Part shown: positions 16,546-23,133 of the stretch, piece after piece | Layout: each line of letters starts with the position of its first letter | How positions within the stretch are numbered: the stretch's first letter is position 1 | Assembly (NCBI GenBank): GCA_024400565.1 | Contig: JAKSMQ010000019.1 | Span: forward strand, 1 to 35,047 | From: Bacteroidales bacterium | Lineage (GTDB): Bacteria > Bacteroidota > Bacteroidia > Bacteroidales > P3 | Length of the DNA stretch: 35,047 bases | Direction: 5' to 3' | Translations under genes and position numbers: made by a program | Notes under the pieces: model-generated | Databases searched by the model: none | What the model saw: the letters and a program-made list of their open reading frames with translations, nothing else | Told to the model about the DNA's origin: nothing

Positions 16546-17256
16546 ATGGGAAGAGCTTTTGAATACCGCAAAGCAAGAAAAATGAAACGTTGGGGTCACA
16601 TGGCCCGCACCTTTACCAAAATCGGCAAAGAAATCGAAATGGCTGTATTAGCCAGCGGTCCTGATCCTAGCAGCAACCTTCGTCTCCGTCTTCTTATGGC
16701 TACAGCCAAGAGTGAGAGCATGCCTAAGGAAAATGTAGAACGTGCCATTAAACGTGCTACTGAGAAAGATAAGAGTGCATACAAGGAGGTTGTATATGAT
16801 GGAAAAGGTCCTCACGGTACTGTATTCGTGGTTGAAACAGCTACAGACAATCCTACTCGTACTGTTGCTAACATCCGAGCTGCCTTCGTTCGTGGCAAAG
16901 GAGAATTGGGCACAATGGGAATGAATGACTTCCTTTTTGAGCGCAAATGCTCCTTCGTTGTAGCAAACAAAGAAGGTGTTAACATGGACGAACTTGAACT
17001 CGAACTTATTGATTTTGATATTGATGAAGTATTTCTTGATGATGATGAAATCAATATCTTTGCAGATTTCAAGAACTATGGTCCTATTACCAAGTATCTT
17101 GAGGATAACGGATTTGATATCAAGAGTTTCAAGTTTGAACGCATTCCTCTTTCCATGCGCGAGTTGACTCCCGAGCAACAGGAAGACGTAATGGGTCTGG
17201 TGGAACGTCTTGAGAATGATGACGATGTGGTAAACGTATTCCACAATATGGCTTAA
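16546..17256 (+). CDS. yebC: YebC/PmpR/TACO1 family protein
   Basis: 236 residues, full length for the family. It begins MGRAFEYRKARKMKRWGHMA, then has FTKIGKEIEMAV, a strongly conserved stretch, and SESMPKENVERAIKRAT. The acidic middle and the C-terminal part (SMRELTPEQQEDVMGLVERL) are also typical. The family has been described as transcriptional regulators in some bacteria and as factors that help translation through difficult sequences, as in the mitochondrial homologue TACO1. A 6-bp hairpin (AGCAGA/TCTGCT, 16512-16528) lies just upstream of the start; its role is unknown. A strong terminator follows at 17286-17318, so the polysaccharide operon or a shorter transcript ends here. Confidence 0.95.
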   Translation: MGRAFEYRKARKMKRWGHMARTFTKIGKEIEMAVLASGPDPSSNLRLRLLMATAKSESMPKENVERAIKRATEKDKSAYKEVVYDGKGPHGTVFVVETATDNPTRTVANIRAAFVRGKGELGTMGMNDFLFERKCSFVVANKEGVNMDELELELIDFDIDEVFLDDDEINIFADFKNYGPITKYLEDNGFDIKSFKFERIPLSMRELTPEQQEDVMGLVERLENDDDVVNVFHNMA

Positions 17257-17285
17257 TTACTACCCCTACTTATAACTTCAAAGAG

Positions 17286-17318
17286 CGAGATATCCATTTC
17301 GGGTATCTCGTTTTTTTT
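17286..17318 (+). terminator. Intrinsic terminator after yebC
   Basis: CGAGATATCC pairs with GGGTATCTCG (ten pairs, one G-T) around a 5-nt loop and is followed by eight T residues. This is a textbook rho-independent terminator. Confidence 0.93.
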
Positions 17319-17378
17319 GTTTAATTAGAAGAGAAGACCCCACAAACGTTTTCAAGAATTAGAATTTGAAAAGATCCT

Positions 17379-17408
17379 TTTGCTACTTTTATATTGATTG
17401 TATTTTTC
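17379..17408 (+). promoter_or_regulatory. Possible promoter of the small lipoprotein
   Basis: A TTTG at 17379-17382 and TATTTTTC at 17401-17408 (one mismatch to TAnnTTTG) are 18 nt apart, close to Bacteroidetes spacing. This would give a 5' leader of about 65 nt. The region is A+T-rich, so chance matches are likely. Confidence 0.3.
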
Positions 17409-17479
17409 TTTTTTTGAAACTTTCAAGACAGAATTACGTTATTATAAGAAGGTATTTTAATAGAAATGTTTAGACTGAA

Positions 17480-17806
17480 ATGAAACGTTTTTTCTTGTCT
17501 GCTGCTTTGTTGCTTGTTGTTGCTGTTTTTACTTCATGTAACAACAATGTCGCTACTTCAAATGCTTATAAAGGAACAAAATGGGGTATGTTTGTGAAAG
17601 GGAACGATACTCCTCATGCTGTTTTTGAGTTTATATCTGACGAATACTATATCTGGTATATGGGCGATTGTCTTGAAGAAGTGGGAAAATATATTGCAGT
17701 TGAAGACCGTGTGATTATTACAAAATCGGATGGGGAACTTCAATGTCTTAAACTTAATGGAGATACGCTTTCGTCTCAGGTTCACAAATATGTAAAGTTG
17801 AAATAG
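17480..17806 (+). CDS. Small lipoprotein, function unknown
   Basis: 108 residues. A signal peptide with an FTSC lipobox puts the lipidated cysteine at residue 20, followed by an Asn/Ser-rich linker. The mature part (about 80 residues) has alternating hydrophobic and charged residues consistent with a small beta-sheet domain: KWGMFVKGND, YYIWYMGDCLEEVGKY, and a KYVKLK end. I do not recognise the family. The gene stands alone between the yebC terminator and its own terminator at 17837-17866, so it is probably monocistronic. The product would be anchored in the outer or inner membrane. Confidence 0.75.
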   Translation: MKRFFLSAALLLVVAVFTSCNNNVATSNAYKGTKWGMFVKGNDTPHAVFEFISDEYYIWYMGDCLEEVGKYIAVEDRVIITKSDGELQCLKLNGDTLSSQVHKYVKLK

Positions 17807-17836
17807 TCGAAAGGCTATCACAAGTTGAATAGATAG

Positions 17837-17866
17837 AAAAGGCTCTGGCAACAGAGTCTTTTTTTT
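17837..17866 (+). terminator. Intrinsic terminator after small lipoprotein
   Basis: AAAAGGCTCTG pairs with CAGAGTCTTTT (one G-T pair) around a GCAA tetraloop; a T run follows to 17866. It lies between two convergent genes, and the A run on its 5' side could allow some function on the other strand too. Confidence 0.88.
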
Positions 17867-17891
17867 ATTGTAGGTCGGTTAGATAATTTCA

Positions 17892-18308
17892 TTAGTCGGT
17901 TGGTAGCCATTTGATGTCGTCGGAGACATAGAATCTGTTATCCTCTCCCAGATTAAGCATAAACGTAGTGTCGGTTTTGTAGGAACCGGCAAAAGGTCGA
18001 AATCCTGTTAAGAAGATTTTGAGGCCAACTATACCTTGGGATGCAACATCTTTTACTTTGCCATGGGCTATTTCGTGTGGCTCTCCATCAATTATAATGG
18101 TATCTAATTTATGACGGTCACAACGCATTTTCCTACAGCCGTTTCCTATAGAGTCTACTTCCCAAACCTCTAGGAATTCTGATTGGTAGATGGTGTTATC
18201 GAAGGTGTATTCCACTTCGTATCGAGTCTTTTCTTTGTAGCATGAGCCAAGTAACACTCCAATTGTAAGCATAAGAGTCGTGAGAGTGAGAACTCGTCGA
18301 GTAGTCAT
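17892..18308 (-). CDS. Lipoprotein, function unknown
   Basis: 138 residues with a lipoprotein signal peptide (LLGSC lipobox, Cys at residue 23). The mature part is rich in beta-strand-like segments (RYEVEYTFDNTIYQSEFLEV) and has a Cys pair in GCRKMRCD. I recognise no family. It lies 93 nt downstream of feoB on the same strand without an obvious terminator between them, so it may be co-transcribed with feoB. Whether it has an iron-related role cannot be judged from its sequence. Confidence 0.72.
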   Translation of the reverse strand: MTTRRVLTLTTLMLTIGVLLGSCYKEKTRYEVEYTFDNTIYQSEFLEVWEVDSIGNGCRKMRCDRHKLDTIIIDGEPHEIAHGKVKDVASQGIVGLKIFLTGFRPFAGSYKTDTTFMLNLGEDNRFYVSDDIKWLPTD

Positions 18309-18401
18309 ATTGTAGAATAGTCTTTTATGTAAATATTGTATTATGTGGTTGATATATAATGTGTTGTGTATTATTGGGATGTATACGAAAGGCAGGTCTG
18401 T

Positions 18402-20459
18402 TTATAAGAGTGATCCAATCTGAAATACAAGGAATGCGGCTATCCAAGCGAGTAACATACTCACACAGAGTGAGAATGTAGCCCAGCGTCCGCCTATCTC
18501 CCGTCGTATTGTTGCCATAGTGGCAATACAAGGGAAATAGAGCATCACAAAGAGCATAAATCCAAAGGCTACTATGGGCGTAAATCCGCTCTTTGCACGT
18601 AAGGCTGCAACAGTAGAGTGGTTAAACTCCTCAGAATGAGCGTCAGCATCTACGTGATAGAGGATTCCTATAGTACTGATAATGGCCTCTTTTGCGGGTA
18701 GACCTGTAAGCAGACATACGTTTAGTCTCCAATCAAATCCCAAAGGTTTCATAACAGGCTCTATGAAACGGCCGATTGCAGCCAGATATGAGTTTTCGTT
18801 TTGAATGTGAACACATTCACTCTGTAGTTGAGCAATAGTAATTTCGCGTTGTTCAGAAGAGAGAGAAGAGTCATTTTCCACCTGAATAATCTTTGCCTCG
18901 ATTGGGGTGATGAGCTCCTTGTTTCGAGGGAAATACTCAAGCGCCCAAATGATGATAGATGCCCAGAGTATTACGGTAGCAATCTTTTGCAGATAGTCCC
19001 AGCAACGCTCCCAGATATGAACACCCGTGTTGTGAAGAGTTGGCTTTCGGAAGGGTGGCAATTCGGATACAAAATCGTCCTGGCTCTTGCGAAACCATCT
19101 GGTTCGCTTCATCATAACGGCAAACAGGATAGCGACAATAATACCTATAAGATAGAGCGACATAATAATGATAGCGCGATATTTTACATCGAAGAATGCG
19201 CTTACAAAGAGCATGTAGACAGGCAGTCTGGCCGAACAACTCATAAAGGGAATCATGAGTACGGTAAGGGCTCGATCCTTCCAGTTGTCAATTTCGCGGC
19301 AAGCCATAATGGCAGGTACGTTGCATCCAAATCCGATAAGCATAGGAATGAACGACTTGCCATGAAGACCAATGCGATGCATGATTTTGTCCATTAGGAA
19401 CGCAGCACGAGCCATATAGCCACAGTCTTCCAAAAGGGTGAGCAGGAAGAACATAATGACGATATTGGGAAGGAACGACAATACGGCTCCTACTCCTTGA
19501 ATGACTCCATCAACACAAAGAGAGGTGAACCATCCGTCTGCAACAGAGCCTTTTATCCATTGGCAAAGATTGTTGACAAGGGCCGCAATCCAGTCTTGGG
19601 GGTAAGCCCCGAGCGTGAAGGTTGACTGGAACATAAGATACAATATTCCAATCAGTATTGGGAAACCAGTCCAGGGATTAGTAAGTATGGCGTCAACCTT
19701 TTGAGTGCGAGTGTGATCTGTATCTTTCTTACTATGTCGGAGGGTTTCGTTCAGGGCGCCGGCAACAAAACCATGTTTGGCCTTTTGAATGAGTTCTGCT
19801 GGATCCTCGTGATAATGCATCAGGATGATTCGTCGTTGCTGTTCGGCAACTTCAAGGAGGGCATAATAGTTGTTCTGATCCTTGAATAGGGGCATCATCT
19901 TGCGAGGGTCCTCGAGCAGCTGAACGGCAAGATGTCGTTTGGAAATGTGCTCGTTAATGGTGGGAATCTTCTTGAGCTCTAGAGTAATAGCCTTGATGGC
20001 CTGCTCGATCTCCTTCTGATAATAGACGTGTACATGCTTGACCTGCGATTCGCGGTTTTCGTGAGTGGCTATGATGCACGAGATAATCTCATCAAGACCT
20101 TTGTTAGAATTGGCATCGGTAGGAAGAACCCTAAAACCCATCAGACGACCCAAGGTCTTGTAATCGAGTTCGTGGTCGTTGGCAAGAAGCTCGTCGTAGT
20201 GGTTGAGAGCCATCACAAGTTTATAGTGGCGCTCAATAAGACGGGCTGTAGTCAGAAGACTGTATTCAATATCAACGGCATTAACCACATTCAATACTAC
20301 GTCGGGGCGAAGAGGGGTGAGCTGGTCGAGATCTTCAACCTCGAGCCATTCCAACTGGTATCCTTTGGCCTCTTCAATTGAGATCTGGGAAGCGTTCTTG
20401 CACAAAGTAGTCGCTCCACTACCTAAGGCTCCAACAACGGCGATGCGTATGATATTCAT
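18402..20459 (-). CDS. feoB: FeoB-like ferrous iron transporter with degenerate G domain
   Basis: 685 residues against about 770 for E. coli FeoB. The membrane core is well conserved: LSFLPN (328-333), LEDCGYMARAAF (343-354), GFGCNVPAIMACR (376-388) and MSCSARLPVY (406-415), all FeoB gate motifs. The N-terminal G domain is abnormal. The P-loop reads GALGSGATT (10-18), with Ala16 where the Walker A lysine belongs. The stretch between P-loop and G3 is too short to hold a normal switch I, and the G3 DxPG is DLDQ (43-46). Only G4 (NHYD, 86-89) is intact. No FeoA domain is fused or adjacent. The family imports Fe(II) across the inner membrane with GTP hydrolysis. This copy may work without GTP, use a partner, or be a paralogue with another role. 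Confidence 0.9.
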   Translation of the reverse strand: MNIIRIAVVGALGSGATTLCKNASQISIEEAKGYQLEWLEVEDLDQLTPLRPDVVLNVVNAVDIEYSLLTTARLIERHYKLVMALNHYDELLANDHELDYKTLGRLMGFRVLPTDANSNKGLDEIISCIIATHENRESQVKHVHVYYQKEIEQAIKAITLELKKIPTINEHISKRHLAVQLLEDPRKMMPLFKDQNNYYALLEVAEQQRRIILMHYHEDPAELIQKAKHGFVAGALNETLRHSKKDTDHTRTQKVDAILTNPWTGFPILIGILYLMFQSTFTLGAYPQDWIAALVNNLCQWIKGSVADGWFTSLCVDGVIQGVGAVLSFLPNIVIMFFLLTLLEDCGYMARAAFLMDKIMHRIGLHGKSFIPMLIGFGCNVPAIMACREIDNWKDRALTVLMIPFMSCSARLPVYMLFVSAFFDVKYRAIIIMSLYLIGIIVAILFAVMMKRTRWFRKSQDDFVSELPPFRKPTLHNTGVHIWERCWDYLQKIATVILWASIIIWALEYFPRNKELITPIEAKIIQVENDSSLSSEQREITIAQLQSECVHIQNENSYLAAIGRFIEPVMKPLGFDWRLNVCLLTGLPAKEAIISTIGILYHVDADAHSEEFNHSTVAALRAKSGFTPIVAFGFMLFVMLYFPCIATMATIRREIGGRWATFSLCVSMLLAWIAAFLVFQIGSLL

Positions 20460-20507
20460 TATATTAGTCTTCTTTTATGAGATAAGATTCGTGTCGTTTT
20501 CGAAATG

Positions 20508-20515
20508 CAAAGTTA
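20508..20515 (-). promoter_or_regulatory. -7 box of feoB
   Basis: On the minus strand this reads TAACTTTG, an exact TAnnTTTG match, 49 nt before the feoB ATG. A -33 TTTG is not obvious, which would fit a promoter that needs or answers to a regulator. Confidence 0.6.
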
Positions 20516-20537
20516 CGTCTTTTTATTCATACCCTAT

Positions 20538-20555
20538 ATCATTATTATTAGTGAT
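20538..20555. promoter_or_regulatory. Possible Fur/DtxR-type operator upstream of feoB
   Basis: ATCATTATT followed directly by ATTAGTGAT forms an imperfect 9+9 dyad (seven of nine positions symmetric), similar in composition to iron-regulator boxes. It sits at about -30 to -50 from the inferred feoB start site. The assignment rests on symmetry and position only. Confidence 0.35.
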
Positions 20556-20648
20556 TTTTGATTTGAAGATGTTTTTTGATTGACAATTCGTATTGCAAAC
20601 CTTCGCTCACACATATAGTCCTTTTGCCCTTTCTTGTCAGGCTGTAAA

Positions 20649-20721
20649 TGCCATATAAAGTCCATATAGCCTCCATATAGCGTCCACATAACGTCCACAT
20701 TGCGTCCACGTAGCGTCCACC
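20649..20721 (+). repeat. 11-bp tandem repeat array, left arm
   Basis: Six full units and a partial one with exact 11-bp spacing: a degenerate unit at 20649, then GTCCATATAGC (20660), CTCCATATAGC (20671), GTCCACATAAC (20682), GTCCACATTGC (20693), GTCCACGTAGC (20704) and the partial GTCCACC (20715-20721). The array lies between feoB and the 3' end of the hbd gene. No long reading frame explains it, and the 11-bp step is not codon-based. Confidence 0.9.
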
Positions 20722-20744
20722 AGTTTAGGGAATAGTGCAGCTTA

Positions 20745-20799
20745 GGTGGACTCTAAGTGCTGTCTATATGCTGCCTATATGGACGCTAGGTGCTGCCTA
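20745..20799 (-). repeat. 11-bp tandem repeat array, right arm in opposite orientation
   Basis: Five units at exact 11-bp spacing: GGTGGACTCTA (20745), AGTGCTGTCTA (20756), TATGCTGCCTA (20767), TATGGACGCTA (20778), GGTGCTGCCTA (20789). Read on the minus strand they match the left-arm unit, in two variants (TAGCGTCCATA-like and TAGGCAGCATA-like). The inner ends of the two arms, GTCCACC and GGTGGAC, pair perfectly across a 23-nt spacer. Confidence 0.88.
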
Positions 20800-20805
20800 G
20801 AGGAT

Positions 20806-20834
20806 AAGAAGCCCCCGTCGGGGACGACGGGGGC
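20806..20834 (-). terminator. Intrinsic terminator of the crotonase-hbd operon
   Basis: GCCCCCGTC (20811-20819) pairs with GACGGGGGC (20826-20834) around a 6-nt loop. On the minus strand the stem is followed by TTCTTA, a weak T tract. It lies 26 nt past the hbd stop codon. Confidence 0.82.
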
Positions 20835-20859
20835 AAAGATATCAAATAATGGGAATGGC

Positions 20860-21699
20860 TTAGTATTTGAAGAAGCCTTCGCCACTCTTGCGGCCGAGGA
20901 GGCCAGCACGTACCATCTTGCGGAGAAGGGTGTGGGGACGGTATTTGTCGTCGCCATATTCAGCATGGAGAACTTCCATAATGGCGAGGCAAACATCCAA
21001 ACCGATAAGGTCGCCCAAAGCGAGAGGACCCATGGGGTGGTTTGCACCAAGTTTCATGGCGTTGTCGATGTCTTCTGCTTTAGCTACGCCGTCGGCAAGG
21101 ATTCCGATAGCTTCGTTGATCATGGGGATAAGAACGCGGTTTACTACGAAACCGGGAGCCTCGTTTACCTCTACAGGAACTTTGCCAATCTGAGTGGAGA
21201 GTTCAATAATCTTTGCGCAAACATCATCGCTGGTCTTTTGACCACGGATAACCTCAACGAGTTTCATTACAGGAGCGGGGTTGAAGAAATGCATACCGAT
21301 GAACTGGGCAGGACGTTGGGTTGCAGCAGCAATCTCGGTAATGGAAAGACTGGAGGTATTGGTTGCGAAGATACATTCGGGTTTGCAGATGCCGTCGAGC
21401 ATGGCAAATACCTCTTTCTTCATGTTCATATCCTCTGAAGCAGCCTCGATAACGAGGTCTGCATCGGCGAAAGTAGCATAGTCGGTTGTTCCGGTAATGT
21501 TGGCAAGGGTAGCATCCATGGCAGCCTGTTCGAGTTTGCCTTTTTCTACGAGGCGACCGAGACCTTTGGTGATTTTTGCAACGGCTTTGTCGATGCTAGC
21601 CTGACTACGGCTTTTCATAACTACGGGTACGCCTGCCTGAGCGAAGGCCTGTACCACACCAGCACCCATAGTGCCAGTTCCGATAACGTATACTTTCAT
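20860..21699 (-). CDS. hbd: 3-hydroxybutyryl-CoA dehydrogenase
   Basis: 279 residues, standard length for the short bacterial HBD. The Rossmann loop is [13 protein letters not shown] (residues 5-17). [18 protein letters not shown] and the catalytic region [14 protein letters not shown] ... [17 protein letters not shown] contain the family's His-Phe-Phe-Asn-Pro motif. The C-terminal helical domain shows [20 protein letters not shown] and ends [11 protein letters not shown]. It oxidises or reduces 3-hydroxyacyl-CoA with NAD(P). It lies 57 nt downstream of the crotonase gene, so the pair interconverts acetoacetyl-CoA and crotonyl-CoA, as in butyrate metabolism. Thiolase and butyryl-CoA dehydrogenase genes are absent from the window. 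Confidence 0.96.
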   Translation of the reverse strand: MKVYVIGTGTMGAGVVQAFAQAGVPVVMKSRSQASIDKAVAKITKGLGRLVEKGKLEQAAMDATLANITGTTDYATFADADLVIEAASEDMNMKKEVFAMLDGICKPECIFATNTSSLSITEIAAATQRPAQFIGMHFFNPAPVMKLVEVIRGQKTSDDVCAKIIELSTQIGKVPVEVNEAPGFVVNRVLIPMINEAIGILADGVAKAEDIDNAMKLGANHPMGPLALGDLIGLDVCLAIMEVLHAEYGDDKYRPHTLLRKMVRAGLLGRKSGEGFFKY

Positions 21700-21756
21700 G
21701 GTTTGAGTGTTTATATTGGTTTGTTGATTAATTCGTTATTTATTTCCGGCAGAAGA

Positions 21757-22533
21757 TTATTTTCCGATGAATTCGGCCTTGCTTTTTTCGAGGAATGCTT
21801 TCATGCCGGTTTTCTGGTCTTGGGTAGCAAAGCATTGGCCGAAGAGGCGGCTTTCGTATGCGATTGCCTCGTCGGCGGGAAGGTCCCACTCGGCGTTAAT
21901 ACATTCTTTGGCATAGGCTACGGCAATGGGGGCATTGGCGCAGATGGATGCGGCTATCTTCATGGCTTCGGCCATAAGGTCGGCAGGTTCGCAGACTGCG
22001 TTAACGAGGCCGATGCGCAAAGCTTCGTCAGCCTTGATGTTGCGGCCTGTGAAGATGAGCTGTTTGGCCATACCCATACCGATGAGTTTGGCCAGACGGA
22101 GCGTGCCGCTGAAACCGGGAATGATGCCTAAACCGACTTCGGGCTGGCCAAAGCGTGCGTTGGAGGAGCAGATACGGATATCGCAGGCCATTGCCAGTTC
22201 GCAGCCACCACCAAGGGCAAAACCGTTTACAGCCGCAATAACAGGGATGGGAAGGGTTTCAATCTTGCGGAATACGTCAGCTCCACGTTTGCCAAAAGCT
22301 TCGCCTTCAGCAGCATTAAGGTTGGCCATCTCGGAGATATCGGCACCTGCAACAAAACTCTTTTCGCCGTCGCCGGTTATGATGAGGCAGCGGACACTCT
22401 TGTCAATATTGTCAAGATAATTGCCAATCTCGCCAAGAATGGTTGAGTTGAGGGCGTTGAGACTTTTAGGGGCCGAAATGGTAAGTACGGCTATGTTGTC
22501 TTTAAGTTCGGTTTTCAGAAAGTTATAATTCAT
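21757..22533 (-). CDS. crt: Enoyl-CoA hydratase/isomerase family protein (crotonase)
   Basis: 258 residues, the usual crotonase length. SFVAGADISEMANL forms the CoA-binding and oxyanion region; AAVNGFALGGGCELAMACDI carries the oxyanion glycines and the first catalytic Glu. GQPEVGLGIIPGFSGT supplies the second Glu position and the P-G-F/GGT loop. The C-terminal FLEKSKAEFIGK is typical. It hydrates 2-enoyl-CoA to 3-hydroxyacyl-CoA, the substrate of the next gene's product. It is first in a two-gene operon driven by the divergent promoter at 22556-22586. The symbol crt is inferred from its partnership with hbd; exact chain-length preference is unknown. Confidence 0.94.
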   Translation of the reverse strand: MNYNFLKTELKDNIAVLTISAPKSLNALNSTILGEIGNYLDNIDKSVRCLIITGDGEKSFVAGADISEMANLNAAEGEAFGKRGADVFRKIETLPIPVIAAVNGFALGGGCELAMACDIRICSSNARFGQPEVGLGIIPGFSGTLRLAKLIGMGMAKQLIFTGRNIKADEALRIGLVNAVCEPADLMAEAMKIAASICANAPIAVAYAKECINAEWDLPADEAIAYESRLFGQCFATQDQKTGMKAFLEKSKAEFIGK

Positions 22534-22555
22534 CTTGTATATTTTTTTGAGACTG

Positions 22556-22586
22556 CAAAAATAAGACTTTTATTTCAAACAGCAAA
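22556..22586 (-). promoter_or_regulatory. Promoter of the crotonase-hbd operon
   Basis: On the minus strand TTTG (22583-22586) and TATTTTTG (22556-22563) are separated by exactly 19 nt, a full match to the Bacteroidetes consensus. The start site should be about 15-20 nt before the ATG at 22533. Confidence 0.75.
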
Positions 22587-22597
22587 AACTTTTTGCT
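22581..22597. promoter_or_regulatory. Perfect palindrome joining two divergent promoters
   Basis: AGCAAAAA-C-TTTTTGCT is a perfect 8+1+8 palindrome. The -33 TTTG of each divergent promoter lies in one arm, so one symmetric site could control both transcripts. Confidence 0.55.
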
Positions 22598-22622
22598 AAT
22601 TCAATCTTTTTCTGTATTTTTG
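22592..22622 (+). promoter_or_regulatory. Promoter of the lipoprotein gene at 22639
   Basis: TTTG (22592-22595) and TATTTTTG (22615-22622) are separated by exactly 19 nt. The inferred start site, near 22628, rules out the TTG codon at 22627 and favours translation from the ATG at 22639 or 22651. Confidence 0.75.
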
Positions 22623-22638
22623 CCATTTGAAAACGAAA

Positions 22639-23103
22639 ATGCAACAGTTAATGAATACTTCTGTCAAACATATTGTTAGGCGCATTTGTGCTATTCTTGT
22701 CGTGCCCCTGATGGGCATGAGTTTCTGCTCTTGCAGCGACGAGCTGTACGATGTCAACGATCAGGTAACGGGACATTGGGTTGTGTGCGAAGTGAGCATG
22801 CCCGATCTTCTGTCGCTCGATTTTGACTATGACGGGTTCGACTATGTTGCCTATGTTGACAATGCCGACTGGGATCATACGCCTCAGTTTCATAATGGAG
22901 AATTCGAGTATAGGATAGTCCGCGACCGGAGTGGCGATACTGTCCTGCATCTTACTCGCACAGAGTATGATCCTATTGATGAAGCCTACGAAACAGAATC
23001 TTACAAATATATTTTCCATCAGGTTGACGAGGATGATATCGAACTCACTACGCCTAACTCGCTGTTCTGGAGTTCCAAAACCTTCAGATTTACCCGCAGA
23101 TAA
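22639..23103 (+). CDS. Lipoprotein, function unknown
   Basis: 154 residues from the ATG at 22639 (150 from the next ATG at 22651). A basic N-terminus and hydrophobic stretch lead to a lipobox-like SFCSC, with two cysteines that could each be the lipidation site. The mature part begins with DELYDVNDQVTGHWVVCEV, similar to small lipocalin-like Bacteroidetes lipoproteins in which a 'G.W' follows the signal, and is very rich in Asp and Tyr. I do not assign a family firmly. It is 30 nt upstream of hydG with no terminator seen between them, so they may share a transcript. It is divergent from the crotonase gene. Confidence 0.7.
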   Translation: MQQLMNTSVKHIVRRICAILVVPLMGMSFCSCSDELYDVNDQVTGHWVVCEVSMPDLLSLDFDYDGFDYVAYVDNADWDHTPQFHNGEFEYRIVRDRSGDTVLHLTRTEYDPIDEAYETESYKYIFHQVDEDDIELTTPNSLFWSSKTFRFTRR

Positions 23104-23133
23104 TATATTTTCCATCCCAAACTGCTAGATGCT

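Noticed and set aside
20649-20799. CRISPR array
   Set aside because: Units are 11 bp, directly adjacent without spacers, degenerate and in two opposite orientations.
20746-21438. Long plus-strand open frame over the repeat array and hbd
   Set aside because: It is antisense to the well-supported hbd gene, and its first part is a translation of the 11-bp repeats.
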